Assembly: GCF_002177115.1 (NCBI RefSeq)
Contig: NZ_MVAG01000122.1
Coordinates: 524,793 to 588,792, forward strand
Direction of reading: 5' to 3'
Origin: Chryseobacterium mucoviscidosis
GTDB taxonomy: Bacteria; Bacteroidota; Bacteroidia; Flavobacteriales; Weeksellaceae
Length of the DNA stretch: 64,000 bases
Shown here: one piece after another, positions 53,696 to 62,917 of the stretch
Layout of the letters: every line of letters starts with the position of its first letter
Position numbering within the stretch: position 1 is the stretch's first letter
Position numbers and translations under genes: made by a program
Notes under the pieces: generated by a model
Databases searched by the model: none
What the model was told of the DNA's origin: nothing
The model's input: the letters and a program-made list of their open reading frames with translations, nothing else

Positions 53696-55561
53696 TTATT
53701 TAGTCTGAATTCGGATTTCGCCCTGCATTTTTCCGTCGATGTTTCTTTTGTTTACATCCATTCTTTTAATGGTTTTAGAATCCAGAGCCTGCATTTCTTC
53801 ATTGGTAGATTCTTTTCCGTTAATATAGATCTTCATATCTCCCGCTCCGTTCAGATTTTTGATGCCCGAAGCAACAACAGATTGATTTTTATTATCAATT
53901 TTAATATTGTCTGCATGGATTCTGAACACTTTTTCATCCGGGAAACCTCTGAAAGTATTGCCATAAATGTACACTTTTCTGTTTCCGTCCAATGCTCTTC
54001 GTTCTGCTTCCAGTTTAGCTCTTTCACCTTCTAATTTGGCTCTTTTTTCTTCAAGCTTTGCTCTTTCCTTTTCAAGTTTCGCTCTTTTCTTAGCAATTGC
54101 AGCAGATTCTTTTACTTTTGGTGTGGAGAAATTGAAGCTGTTTTCAGATTCCGGCGACCATTTCATATCTCTGGAATCACGGAAAGAGTATATTTTTACT
54201 TTTGGAGCGTTTGGCGCTTTCGGTGCAGTGGGCGGACTTGGAGGAGCATCGGAAAATTCAAAATTCATTTCTGGAATATCAGGAATTTCAATATTAAGTT
54301 CTTCCAGCTCTTTCATTTGATCTTTCCATTCTTTGGATTTAAAATAATCGTTGATATTAACATCCTTTCCGTCCATTCGGATCACCATTGCCGATTTCAG
54401 AAAATCTTTTGAGCTTGCAATTTTTCCGATTTCTCCGGATAGTTTTCCGATTTCTTCGAGGTTTTTGTTGTACTCATCACTTTCAGGCTTAAAATTCTTC
54501 AGATTCTGGCTTTTTTCCTGAATCTTTTTGCTTAAATCTGCTATTTTTTTGTCGTCTTCCGATTTTTTATACACTTTTGGTGTTACGACAACACGATTTT
54601 TTGAATCTGGAGTAATGGTATCTTTTTTAATAACAATTTGATCTCTTTTTTTAATCTGAGAAACGGCTTTCTCAATTTCTATATTCGTTGCTTTAATTTC
54701 TTGGTTTTTGGCATTTACCAAATAAGCAAACGCAACAGAAAATACTACCGGCAATGCAAAAATTCTACGCGCATACCCGAATTTGGTTTTAGGTTTTTGT
54801 AACATTTTTAATCGTTTTTTTAGATTTGAACTAAGAAACGGACTGGTTGCAGGCAACTGGTTTCCGGAAAAGTGGCTTGCTAAAAGCATCTGCGCAAATG
54901 CTTTGGTGTCCGATTGTTTTACGGCTTTTTTATCAGCCAGATATTCGTGAATTAAACTAATTTCTTTTTTGATGAGATGAAAAAAAGGATTGAACCAGAA
55001 AACAGAGGTAATAATCTCAATAAAAATTTTATCGAAGGAGTGTTTCTGTTCAATATGTACCATTTCGTGCTTCAAAATCTGTTTTCCGAGATCAGAATTC
55101 AGTGTGATGGAATTCTTCCAGAAAAGATTTTTAAAGTAAGAAAAAGGAGCTTCGGATAAGTTTGTATGGTAAAAATTAATCCCGTCGAAACTTTCTTTCT
55201 GAAACTGACTTTTAAGCTTTTGGATTCTGAAAATCCCATAGACGAATCTTCCTAAAAAATAGAAAGAAACAAGTCCCAAAGCCGAAAAAATAATTCTAAA
55301 ATAAATGTAATCATTGTTTGAGTTTTTAATTGTATTAAAATTCTGTACCTGATCTATCAACTTATACAAATCACTGCTTACTTCAATGGTAAAGTCTTCG
55401 ACCTTTATTAAAGGAAGCAATAAAGAAATGAGCATCGCAGACAAAAGATAAAATCTGTTGTAGTGATGAAACGTCTTGTCTTTTAAAGACAACTGATAAT
55501 ACAGAAACGTTACACCGGAACATAAAATAACTTTTCCGAAATAGAGAAGTACAGTTTCCAT
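53696..55561 (-). CDS. M56 family metallopeptidase (BlaR1-like, no sensor domain)
   Basis: The 621-residue membrane metalloprotease has hydrophobic segments near the N terminus (about residues 4-22, 36-52, 88-112) and the zinc motif LKHEMVHIEQKHSFDK with HExxH at 165-169. A later membrane segment RIFALPVVFSVAFAYLV lies near residue 270. BlaR1/MecR1 cleave the BlaI repressor on signal; the beta-lactam sensor domain of BlaR1 is absent here. Instead there is a long C-terminal region with a heptad block, RAKLEKE repeated about four times (residues about 485-525), predicted coiled coil, and a final beta-rich part. Its gene starts right after blaI (2-base gap). Confidence 0.9.
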   Translation of the reverse strand: METVLLYFGKVILCSGVTFLYYQLSLKDKTFHHYNRFYLLSAMLISLLLPLIKVEDFTIEVSSDLYKLIDQVQNFNTIKNSNNDYIYFRIIFSALGLVSFYFLGRFVYGIFRIQKLKSQFQKESFDGINFYHTNLSEAPFSYFKNLFWKNSITLNSDLGKQILKHEMVHIEQKHSFDKIFIEIITSVFWFNPFFHLIKKEISLIHEYLADKKAVKQSDTKAFAQMLLASHFSGNQLPATSPFLSSNLKKRLKMLQKPKTKFGYARRIFALPVVFSVAFAYLVNAKNQEIKATNIEIEKAVSQIKKRDQIVIKKDTITPDSKNRVVVTPKVYKKSEDDKKIADLSKKIQEKSQNLKNFKPESDEYNKNLEEIGKLSGEIGKIASSKDFLKSAMVIRMDGKDVNINDYFKSKEWKDQMKELEELNIEIPDIPEMNFEFSDAPPSPPTAPKAPNAPKVKIYSFRDSRDMKWSPESENSFNFSTPKVKESAAIAKKRAKLEKERAKLEEKRAKLEGERAKLEAERRALDGNRKVYIYGNTFRGFPDEKVFRIHADNIKIDNKNQSVVASGIKNLNGAGDMKIYINGKESTNEEMQALDSKTIKRMDVNKRNIDGKMQGEIRIQTK

Positions 55562-55563
55562 GG

Positions 55564-55929
55564 TTAGTTTTTCTTTTTAAGTTCGTTTAATAACATCTCA
55601 AGATCTTCCACCGTCATTTCATTTTTTTCGACCAGAAAAGAAACGGCACTTTTGTAAGATCCTTTGAAATAATTTTTTACCAGACTTTTAATGGTTTTTC
55701 CGGAATACTGCTCCTTAGAAACCAACGGAAAATACTCATGCTGTCTTCCGTATACATTATAGTCTACAAATTCTTTTTCTTTCAGCACTTTTAAAATGGT
55801 AGAAACGGTATTGGTGTGAGGCTTCGGTTCAGGGAAAAGATCAAGAACGTCTTTCAGAAATCCTTTTTCCAGTTTCCATAAATACTGCATCACCTGTTCT
55901 TCTGCTTTTGTTAAAGTCTGAATTTTCAT
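55564..55929 (-). CDS. BlaI/MecI/CopY family transcriptional repressor
   Basis: The 121-residue winged-helix repressor starts MKIQTLTKAEEQVMQYLWKL, with KPHTNTVSTILKVLKEKEFV as the recognition helix region. DYNVYGRQHEYFPLVSKEQY and the C-terminal dimerisation helices follow. It is cotranscribed with the M56 protease, which is expected to cleave or inactivate it. An inverted repeat ACTAA-GAAA-TTAGT overlaps the likely start site of its own promoter. Targets may include the downstream operon and genes elsewhere. Confidence 0.93.
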   Translation of the reverse strand: MKIQTLTKAEEQVMQYLWKLEKGFLKDVLDLFPEPKPHTNTVSTILKVLKEKEFVDYNVYGRQHEYFPLVSKEQYSGKTIKSLVKNYFKGSYKSAVSFLVEKNEMTVEDLEMLLNELKKKN

Positions 55930-55987
55930 ATCCTTTTCATTTTTATCATTAAACGTGACATAAAAATATTCACGAAAATTTTATATC

Positions 55988-56035
55988 ACTAAGAAATTAG
56001 TTATACAAATGTAGAAATAAAATCCATCCAAACAA
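55988..56035 (-). promoter_or_regulatory. blaI-M56 promoter and BlaI-type operator
   Basis: On the minus strand the -33 TTG (56035-56033) and the -7 TACATTTG (56013-56006) are exactly 19 bases apart. The inverted repeat ACTAA-GAAA-TTAGT at 55988-56001 sits 4 bases past the -7 box, on the start site. TACAAATGTA at 56004-56013 also reads as a TACA/TGTA motif as in BlaI/MecI operators. Autorepression is likely. Confidence 0.72.
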
Positions 56036-56171
56036 CTATTTTTTTAGTGATAAAAGATTAAAACGCATAAATAATTGATAATCAAATAAATAAATTTTAT
56101 TAAAATTTGTTAAAGAAATTTTGGCAGGATTATTTGCCTGGTTTTAAAAATCCATTGACCTCCAAAAAAGA

Positions 56172-57344
56172 TTACTCCTGTTTTTTATTTTCTGTTATTG
56201 ATGAACTGACTAAATATTTTATTCTCAAAATCAGAAGACCTTCAAAAATGATCCACAAAATAATAAGATGAATGACCGACGGTAGATTGTTTGACAGAGA
56301 ACCTCCGGATTGTACAATGGAAATAAAGGTCTTTAAAAACGGCGATGTCGGCAAAGCATCAGACAAAAACTGAACAAATTTCGGCAAAGCCTGATACGGC
56401 ATTGAATATCCCGTAATCAGAAATATCGGATACGAGGAAAATACAAGAACCTGAAATGCAAACAGTTTCGTCTTAAAAAAACTTCCGATCAACATTCCGA
56501 AAACGATAATTGTAGAAATAAATAACGCAAAAATTACCGCAAGATCAATGGCGTTTCCGCGAATTTCAACCCCGAAAACAGAGAAATTCACTACAGCGAA
56601 AAACAATCCGAAAATCATAAAAGCAAAAAAGTAAAGGATGCTTTTCCCAAAAATCATTTTAGAAATACTTTGTTTTGAAATTTCATAAAGATTCAGCAGT
56701 TTATTTTCTTCTCTTTCTGAAGTAAAAGCGGCCGCAACGCCAATCAGAAGTGTCTGCTGAAGAATAATCGCCAATAGACCGGGCAACAGAAATCCTCCAT
56801 ACGTCATACTTGCGTTGTAAAGCGGACGGTAATCCATATTGATGGGATTGGTCATTTTCATGGATTCATCTTCTCCCATTCCCTGTTTGTTAAAGTACGT
56901 TTTCCTCACTCCTGCTCCAACCGTTAAACATACTTTGGTCGCAGTGCTGAGTAAATCGCTGGAAGGTAAAAAACGAGAGGCATTGAGAACCATATTCACA
57001 TTTGCCTGTTTCTGCGATAAAATATTTCTCTCGAATCCAGACTGAATATAAAAATACCCCTGAACTTCACCCCGATACATTTTTTCCTGTCCTTCGGCAA
57101 TATTTGAAGCCGGAACAATTTCAATCATGGAAGTGGAATTAAACTGCTGCGTCAATGTTCTGGAAATGGAGGTTCCATCATCATCAATTAACGCCAGTTT
57201 TACCTTTTCTTCACCTTTGTTTAAATAAATACTTCCGTACATGAATGCGTACAGAATCGGAGCGAGAAGCAAAATCAGAAACAGACTCGAATCTTTCGAA
57301 ACATTCCGAAGTTCTCTTTTAAATATCTGAATGATCTCCTTCAT
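56172..57344 (-). CDS. ABC-2 type transporter permease
   Basis: The 390-residue ABC-2 membrane protein has one N-terminal helix (SLFLILLLAPILYAFMYGSI), a large extracytoplasmic loop (about 45-180) and five C-terminal helices including GLLAIILQQTLLIGVAAAF and LAVIFALFISTIIVFGMLIG. It carries LPTSPFLKTFISIVQSGGSL near the end. It is the YbhR/YbhS type. It overlaps the upstream permease gene by 4 bases (57341-57344), showing coupling. It is the last gene of the TolC-HlyD-permease-permease operon. No ATPase gene is present in the operon; one must act from elsewhere or the family works differently. Confidence 0.9.
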   Translation of the reverse strand: MKEIIQIFKRELRNVSKDSSLFLILLLAPILYAFMYGSIYLNKGEEKVKLALIDDDGTSISRTLTQQFNSTSMIEIVPASNIAEGQEKMYRGEVQGYFYIQSGFERNILSQKQANVNMVLNASRFLPSSDLLSTATKVCLTVGAGVRKTYFNKQGMGEDESMKMTNPINMDYRPLYNASMTYGGFLLPGLLAIILQQTLLIGVAAAFTSEREENKLLNLYEISKQSISKMIFGKSILYFFAFMIFGLFFAVVNFSVFGVEIRGNAIDLAVIFALFISTIIVFGMLIGSFFKTKLFAFQVLVFSSYPIFLITGYSMPYQALPKFVQFLSDALPTSPFLKTFISIVQSGGSLSNNLPSVIHLIILWIIFEGLLILRIKYLVSSSITENKKQE

Positions 57345-58507
57345 ACGCTCTTTTCTTTAAGATAGTTATTAATTTTTCTCTGAAAGAACACAATGCTTAA
57401 AGGAAAGGTCACTCCGGTAAAAATCAGCAGTTTAAAAATCTCAGGCATGGCATATGATAAAGGAAGCTCCATGAAATAAAGCTTAATAAAACCATCCAAA
57501 AAGTGTGTGTAAGGCATAATGTCTGCATAAAACTGATCGTACCAAGGCATCGCCCATCGCGGAAATGTAAAACCGCTGAAAACAAAAGCCGGAGAAGTAA
57601 AAAACAGAGCCACATCGGTTACAAAAAGCAGATTATTGGACATTGCGGAAAGCATCATTCCAATGCCGATGCAGGCTAAAGACATTAAAGTATAGATCAG
57701 GAAAAAATTGAAATCGGTCTGCGGTTTTCCCAGTTCAAAAACAGGAAATACAATGTAAGCGACCAATACAAAAAGAATCCATGAAATGCAAAGATGAGCA
57801 AGCGTTTTTCCGACTATAATCTGTGACGATGAAGAAGAAATTTTTAACAGTTCATCAACCGTATTCCGTTTAAATTCAAGATTTAAAATTAAAACAGAAG
57901 CTACGACCAAAGCCATTTGAAGCCCGACCGTAATCAGTCCGGGTGTTAAATACATCTGATAATTAAAATCCGGATTGTAGAGCGTTGTGGTATTCAGTTT
58001 TATCGGCTGAACCAAAGCTGTTGCCTGTTCAGCGGGCATTCCCTGCTTTTCCGCTTTCTGGAGAACTACGGCAAGACCGCCTTTTATAATAACTTCTGCA
58101 CCTCCTTTATAAATCATTTTTGCAGGAACCAGATACGCTCCGTTGGTATACAAAGTAATGTTTGACTGATGATTTTTTTTAACATCCGACTCCAGATTTT
58201 TAGGAAAATGTACAGCTCCGAAAATCTTGCCTTCTTTCATTAATTTTTCTATTTCTGCATTGCTGGAAACCTTTTCTGTAATATGAATAAGATCGCTGTG
58301 ATCCATCATATCCGTAAGCTGTCTGGAAACAGAAGACTGATCTTCATCCCAAACTGCCATCGGAAGTTCTTTTGCAAACTGCTTCTGGTAAATTAATCCG
58401 TAAAAAAGAAATATTATGGGTGGAATGACCAGTAAAACCACATAGAAATTCGGAATCGAAAAAATCCGTTTCCACTCCCGAATGATAATCTGGCTGATTG
58501 TTTTCAA
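57341..58507 (-). CDS. ABC-2 type transporter permease
   Basis: The 388-residue paralog of the next gene has the same layout: N-terminal helix FYVVLLVIPPIIFLFYGLIY, a long external domain, and C-terminal helices such as LTPGLITVGLQMALVVASVL, WILFVLVAYIVFPVF and LIYTLMSLACIGIGMML. Together they would form a heterodimeric exporter membrane unit. It starts 20 bases after the HlyD gene stop. Confidence 0.9.
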   Translation of the reverse strand: MKTISQIIIREWKRIFSIPNFYVVLLVIPPIIFLFYGLIYQKQFAKELPMAVWDEDQSSVSRQLTDMMDHSDLIHITEKVSSNAEIEKLMKEGKIFGAVHFPKNLESDVKKNHQSNITLYTNGAYLVPAKMIYKGGAEVIIKGGLAVVLQKAEKQGMPAEQATALVQPIKLNTTTLYNPDFNYQMYLTPGLITVGLQMALVVASVLILNLEFKRNTVDELLKISSSSSQIIVGKTLAHLCISWILFVLVAYIVFPVFELGKPQTDFNFFLIYTLMSLACIGIGMMLSAMSNNLLFVTDVALFFTSPAFVFSGFTFPRWAMPWYDQFYADIMPYTHFLDGFIKLYFMELPLSYAMPEIFKLLIFTGVTFPLSIVFFQRKINNYLKEKSV

Positions 58508-58527
58508 GGTTCTTCTTGTGGATTAAA

Positions 58528-59526
58528 TTATTGAAAAATAAGCTGTGCCGTCATTCCTGAACGAAGTCCTTTGATGGAACCTGCGTTTTCCGGTCTTACT
58601 TTGATCTGAAACGTTCTGAGTTCAAATTCTCCGTTCTGCTTTTCCGGAACCCAGTCTGCATAGCCTAAAGCCGGAGCCAGTTCTGCCACTCTTCCCTGAA
58701 CTTTTTCTGGGGTACAGCCGGGAATTTTCATGGTTACCAGACTTCCTTTATTTATTTTCGTCATCTGATTCTGGCGAAGATTAAATTTGACAAAAAAAGA
58801 CTGATCTTTCTGAATTGTCATCATAGGATACCCCGCATTTACCATTTCTCCTTTTTTGGCAATTACCGTAGAAATTATTCCGGAAGCAGGTGCTTTTATA
58901 GAAGCATTGTCTTTTATTTCCTGCGTAAGTTCATCCGCACTTTTTGCCTGATTTAAAACCGATTGTGCTGAGTTTTTAAGCTCTTCATTATTTCCTCTTT
59001 TCAAAAGCTGAACATTAAGATTGGCGGTTTCCAGTTCTTTCTGGGCTGCTTTGTATTTGAAATAAATAACGTCGCGTTCCTGTCCGGAAACTACTCCTTC
59101 TGCATATAAATTCTGAAAACGGCTGTACGTTTTAGACATCAGATCCATCTGCTGTTGTGCAATCTGCTGTAAATTCTCGGCTGATTTCAATACTTCCGGT
59201 TCTACTCCGCGATTCACTTTATCCAGTTGATTCTGTGCAATTTTTACCGCTTCTGAAACCTGAGACTGTATGCTTTCGATCTCGGAGGTTTTCATCTGTG
59301 CAATAATCTGTCCTTCCTTTACATCATCGCCTTCCTTTACCAAAAGCTCCAAAACTCTACCCGGAAGTGAAGCCGAAACGTCCACAAATTCAGCGTCTAC
59401 CATTCCTATAACCGCATCTTTGCTGCTGCTTTCGGAAGATTTGTTCTGAAGAAGATAAATCAGCGCAATGACTAATACAACAATTGGAATACATACTGCC
59501 CAGTAATTTTTTATAAAATTTTTCAT
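58528..59526 (-). CDS. HlyD family secretion protein (membrane fusion protein)
   Basis: The 332-residue adaptor has an N-terminal membrane anchor (YWAVCIPIVVLVIALIYLLQ) and two lipoyl halves, VDVSASLPGRVLELLVKEGD and KAPASGIISTVIAKKGEMVN. Between them lies an alpha-helical hairpin (VSEAVKIAQNQLDKVNRG...AAQKELETANLNVQLLKRG), followed by a barrel domain. It bridges the ABC-2 permeases and the TolC channel upstream. The gene lies 5 bases after tolC. Confidence 0.93.
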   Translation of the reverse strand: MKNFIKNYWAVCIPIVVLVIALIYLLQNKSSESSSKDAVIGMVDAEFVDVSASLPGRVLELLVKEGDDVKEGQIIAQMKTSEIESIQSQVSEAVKIAQNQLDKVNRGVEPEVLKSAENLQQIAQQQMDLMSKTYSRFQNLYAEGVVSGQERDVIYFKYKAAQKELETANLNVQLLKRGNNEELKNSAQSVLNQAKSADELTQEIKDNASIKAPASGIISTVIAKKGEMVNAGYPMMTIQKDQSFFVKFNLRQNQMTKINKGSLVTMKIPGCTPEKVQGRVAELAPALGYADWVPEKQNGEFELRTFQIKVRPENAGSIKGLRSGMTAQLIFQ

Positions 59527-59531
59527 CTTGT

Positions 59532-60956
59532 TTAAGGAATGTAATTGGTAATATTTTCGACGTTTCCTGTAATATAAAAATAAGTTGCCACAACAGTCTG
59601 ATAAGCCACCAGAGACGTGTAATACAATTTCTCTGCCTCATACTGAAGCTGCAGTGCATCGTTTACATCTTTTACGGAAGAAAGGCTGTTTTCCATTCTT
59701 TTTCTCACCATTTCTGTAGTGGTATATGCCTGTTTTCTCGCAAGATCCAAGGTTTCTTTCTGCTCTTTGAAACTGATGAGTTTATTTTCAGAAATTCTGA
59801 CGGCAAGATCCACCGATTTCTGTTTCTGATCTATTAACAGATCTGCCTCTTTTACCAAAGATTCAGAAGCCTGATTTCTGGATCTTCTTTCAGGATCAAA
59901 AAGTGTCCACTGAACTTCTACGCCCACTAACCACGGCGGCGTGATTAAAGGAAGATCATTTCTGAAAAACTGGTAATTTCCAATGGCAAAAATATTGGGC
60001 TTAGACAGAGATTTTGTAATATCGTTCGTGGTTTGTGCTTCTTTTTTCTTACTCTGTAATAATTTCAGATCGGTATTTTTATCTGAGGAACCAAAACTGG
60101 TGACTTCAATATTTTCATTTAATTCTTCATTAATTTCCAAAGATTCATCAAGAGGAATTCCCATCAGATCTTTTAAAGTCAGTAACGTATTTTCCTTTTC
60201 AAGCCGTAAATTTTTAAGAGTAGTTTCGCCCTGAATTTTGGCAATATCTGACCAGTTTTTAAGATAAGGCGGGATAATCTCTGCTTTCAGAAGATTTTGT
60301 GCATACTTTTCATTGCTTTCCAGAGCTTCTGCCATTTTCTCCTGCTTTTTGATCATGGAATTGAGGTACATGATCTGAATATAGTTGAGCGAAATATTGT
60401 AAGAATTAAGATTCTGAATAGACTCCAGATTGGCTTTCCCGCTTTCCACCTGCTGTTTCGAAAGTTCTCTGGAAGCATTCAGCTTTCCTCCGAGATAAAT
60501 CGGCTGTCTTACAAGGATCCCGGCAAGAAAATAACTCTGTTTGGCAATGGCAGGATTGTAATTAGGATAAACCGCGCTGATGATATCTTTTGAAGTCTGA
60601 TAAATGACATTCTGCACCTGTTGCGGAAGCGGGTTTCCTGTGATCTGCTGATAAGCTGCATTGGCAGAATAGGCACTCTGACTGGCCGAACCTTCCACAA
60701 TTCCGTCTTTTACCTGCTGAAGATTTACTCTGATGGGTTCTCCGATGTAGTTGTATCCGCCAAGAAAATCGACTTTGGGAAGAATATTGTTTTTGCCGGA
60801 CTGTGCTATTTTCTGCCTTGTTTCCAAAGACTGTTCTGCCAGTTTTACAGCAACATTATTCTGCTTTCCTTTTTCTATACATTGCTGTAAGGTAAGCTGC
60901 TGACAGAATAATTTTGTGGTACATAATAAAGTAAAAGCAATAATCTTATGATTCAT
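59532..60956 (-). CDS. TolC family outer membrane protein
   Basis: The 474-residue outer membrane channel starts with a signal peptide (AFTLLCTTKLFCQ). LTLQQCIEKGKQNNVAVKLA begins the first OEP half. Long helices continue through the second half, ending with MENSLSSVKDVNDALQLQYE, the usual TolC C-terminal helix. It heads the operon with HlyD and two ABC-2 permeases and forms the exit of that exporter. It is unrelated in detail to the TolC of the RND operon. Confidence 0.92.
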   Translation of the reverse strand: MNHKIIAFTLLCTTKLFCQQLTLQQCIEKGKQNNVAVKLAEQSLETRQKIAQSGKNNILPKVDFLGGYNYIGEPIRVNLQQVKDGIVEGSASQSAYSANAAYQQITGNPLPQQVQNVIYQTSKDIISAVYPNYNPAIAKQSYFLAGILVRQPIYLGGKLNASRELSKQQVESGKANLESIQNLNSYNISLNYIQIMYLNSMIKKQEKMAEALESNEKYAQNLLKAEIIPPYLKNWSDIAKIQGETTLKNLRLEKENTLLTLKDLMGIPLDESLEINEELNENIEVTSFGSSDKNTDLKLLQSKKKEAQTTNDITKSLSKPNIFAIGNYQFFRNDLPLITPPWLVGVEVQWTLFDPERRSRNQASESLVKEADLLIDQKQKSVDLAVRISENKLISFKEQKETLDLARKQAYTTTEMVRKRMENSLSSVKDVNDALQLQYEAEKLYYTSLVAYQTVVATYFYITGNVENITNYIP

Positions 60957-61188
60957 AGCCTTAAAATGTGATTTTAGTATCGTGTGTTGTTCCCTTAAAG
61001 ATATTAAAAATATATAAGAATTTTGGGGAATTATCTTAAAAAATGACTTTCATAAAAAGTTTAAAAACATCATTTTAACAATAATGAACCACTTACGTTA
61101 TAAAATTGTTAATTTTTATTAAATAAATTTAAAATGTATTTGTCTAAACCGGGAAATTATATTTATTTTAGTGCTTTAAAAATTTCTC

Positions 61189-61770
61189 ATGAAAAGATAT
61201 AATTTATTAATTGTACTATTATTACTTATTTTTAACATTACTACCGCTCAAAAGAAAGGTTCTCCGGCAGCAGATTTCAGTGCGGTAGGTGAAACTAAAA
61301 CTAAAATCGAAAATACCGTTCCATTAGTGATCAAGCATCTAAAAGAGATCAGTGAAAAAGAAAGCAATCCGAATATTCTTTCTAACGGCAAAACCGCTCT
61401 GGCAAAAGAATACGGAAAAGTAGAGCTTGAATGGAGACTGTACAGAGGAAATATGAACAACTGCATCCTGAACAATTCTTCCAAAAAAGCGAAGAAGTGC
61501 ATGGAATATCACAATAATATGATCAGAGGTACTCTGATTAACTATAACAACTACATCACTAATCTTACAAGAAAGAACGGATATCTTGGAGTGGACGGCG
61601 ATACAAAATTTGAGTTTAACCCTTCTGAAATCACCACAAAACTAAGCGAGTCTTTCTTTAACGGAAATGATGCAGCCAACAGAATGAAAGGAAATCAGAA
61701 GAAAGATTTTATCGGGCAGACAATGGCAGATGATAATGCACTTACGCCTTTCAATCAGTTAGCACAATAA
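61189..61770 (+). CDS. hypothetical secreted protein
   Basis: This 193-residue protein was not recognised. A signal peptide is clear (LLIVLLLLIFNITTAQ). The mature part is mostly helical with Lys/Asn-rich segments (VIKHLKEISEKESNPNIL, KKAKKCMEYHNNMIRGTLI) and two Cys that could form a disulfide (NNCILNN and KKC). It is divergent from the export operon and ends with its own terminator. Confidence 0.75.
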   Translation: MKRYNLLIVLLLLIFNITTAQKKGSPAADFSAVGETKTKIENTVPLVIKHLKEISEKESNPNILSNGKTALAKEYGKVELEWRLYRGNMNNCILNNSSKKAKKCMEYHNNMIRGTLINYNNYITNLTRKNGYLGVDGDTKFEFNPSEITTKLSESFFNGNDAANRMKGNQKKDFIGQTMADDNALTPFNQLAQ

Positions 61771-61795
61771 TTTATTTTTTAATTAAATGATACGG

Positions 61796-61825
61796 AATCC
61801 TGCTTTTTTAAGCGGGATTTTTTAT
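61796..61825 (+). terminator. terminator of 61189-61770 gene
   Basis: AATCCTGCTT and AAGCGGGATT pair (61796-61819) with one mismatch, followed by a T run. Confidence 0.75.
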
Positions 61826-61842
61826 TTAATGATGAATTTACA

Positions 61843-62535
61843 ATTCAAAGTTTTATTTTCGGAGGTAAGTTTTAATTTAACACATAAGTCACATTAGTTT
61901 TATTTGATCGACATACAGCATTGAAGAACACATTTATTTTCTGAAAATCTTTGATTTTCTCTTATGTGATAGGAAAACTTTTGATGAGTTCCAGTTTTAT
62001 TCTATTTAACCTCATTTCAGGATAAGAAATAAATTTAATTAATTGATTTATCGCAAAGAAAAACAAGAGATTTTTTTTACTTATTGAAAGTTTGTAAGCT
62101 AAACAAAGGCACTTCGTTTATTTAAAAAAGACAAAAATGGTATTACTTTGATCAATTTTACGCCTTTGTATATCTTAAAAGCCGAATTCTTAATAGTTAA
62201 ATCTCCTTGTTTAACCTTGCGTTTAACAAGACTTATCCCGAACTCAGGTTAATTATAAATCTACAATCCAAAGTTTTATTTTCGGAGTTAAATTTCAATT
62301 TAAACACATAAGTCACATGAACTTTCATTTGATCGGCATGAAGCATAGAAGAACATATTAATTTTTAAAGCTCTGACTTTTATTATTTTGAAAATTTGAA
62401 ATATTTAAATTTAACACATAAGTCACATGAGAACTTATTGATCGGCATACAGCATAGAAGAACACATTAGTTTTTGAAAATCTTTGATTTTCTATTATGT
62501 GATCCTTATTTTTAAATAACTCACAAAACTTATAT
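61843..62535. repeat. duplicated CACATAAGTCACAT repeat block
   Basis: CACATAAGTCACAT appears at 61881, 62305 and 62415. Each is followed by TTTGATCG or a shortened form (GATCGGCAT), AGCAT.GAAGAACA and, further on, an AATCTTTGATTTTCT or similar hairpin segment. The flank CAAAGTTTTATTTTCGGAG occurs before the first and second copies (about 61849 and 62269), so about 130 bases are duplicated 420 bases apart. No gene seen across 61826-62636. Confidence 0.7.
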
Positions 62536-62636
62536 GACTTATCTGATTTAAATAAGCGCAGCCAAATCTTCCTCTTATAAACTTTAAAATATGGCATAAT
62601 AAGTGAATTGTACATCACAACCAAATCCAAACAAAA

Positions 62637-62843
62637 ATGAGCACATTAAAAAAAGGAGACATGGTGAGATGGAATTCCAGCAACGGAGAAACTCACGGAA
62701 AGATTACAAAAATTCATAAAAAAGACTTTGTATTTATGGATAAGCAAAGAATAGCGACAGAGGATGAACCACAATACGAAGTCATGAGCGAAAAAACAGG
62801 AAAATCAGCCGTTCATAAAGCTTCTTCCCTGAAAAAAATGTAA
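62637..62843 (+). CDS. DUF2945 domain protein (Tudor-like, hypervirulence-associated)
   Basis: The 68-residue basic protein consists of one DUF2945 domain: LKKGDMVRWNSSNGETHGKI near the start, then YEVMSEKTGKSAVHKASSLK. The family, also called HVA1, is a small Tudor-like fold of unknown role in bacteria. No signal peptide. It is a single gene, preceded by the repeat block and followed by a hairpin. Confidence 0.88.
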   Translation: MSTLKKGDMVRWNSSNGETHGKITKIHKKDFVFMDKQRIATEDEPQYEVMSEKTGKSAVHKASSLKKM

Positions 62844-62851
62844 AAAAATAA

Positions 62852-62900
62852 GCGGTTTCAAAAGTATAATTCAGCATTGCCTTAACTTTGAAACCGCCTT
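62852..62900. terminator. bidirectional hairpin terminator
   Basis: AGCGGTTTCAAAAGT and ACTTTGAAACCGCC pair over a loop of about 19 bases between the convergent DUF2945 and 62918-63328 genes, followed by TTAAAA. Confidence 0.65.
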
Positions 62901-62917
62901 AAAATTTTTATAGTAGA

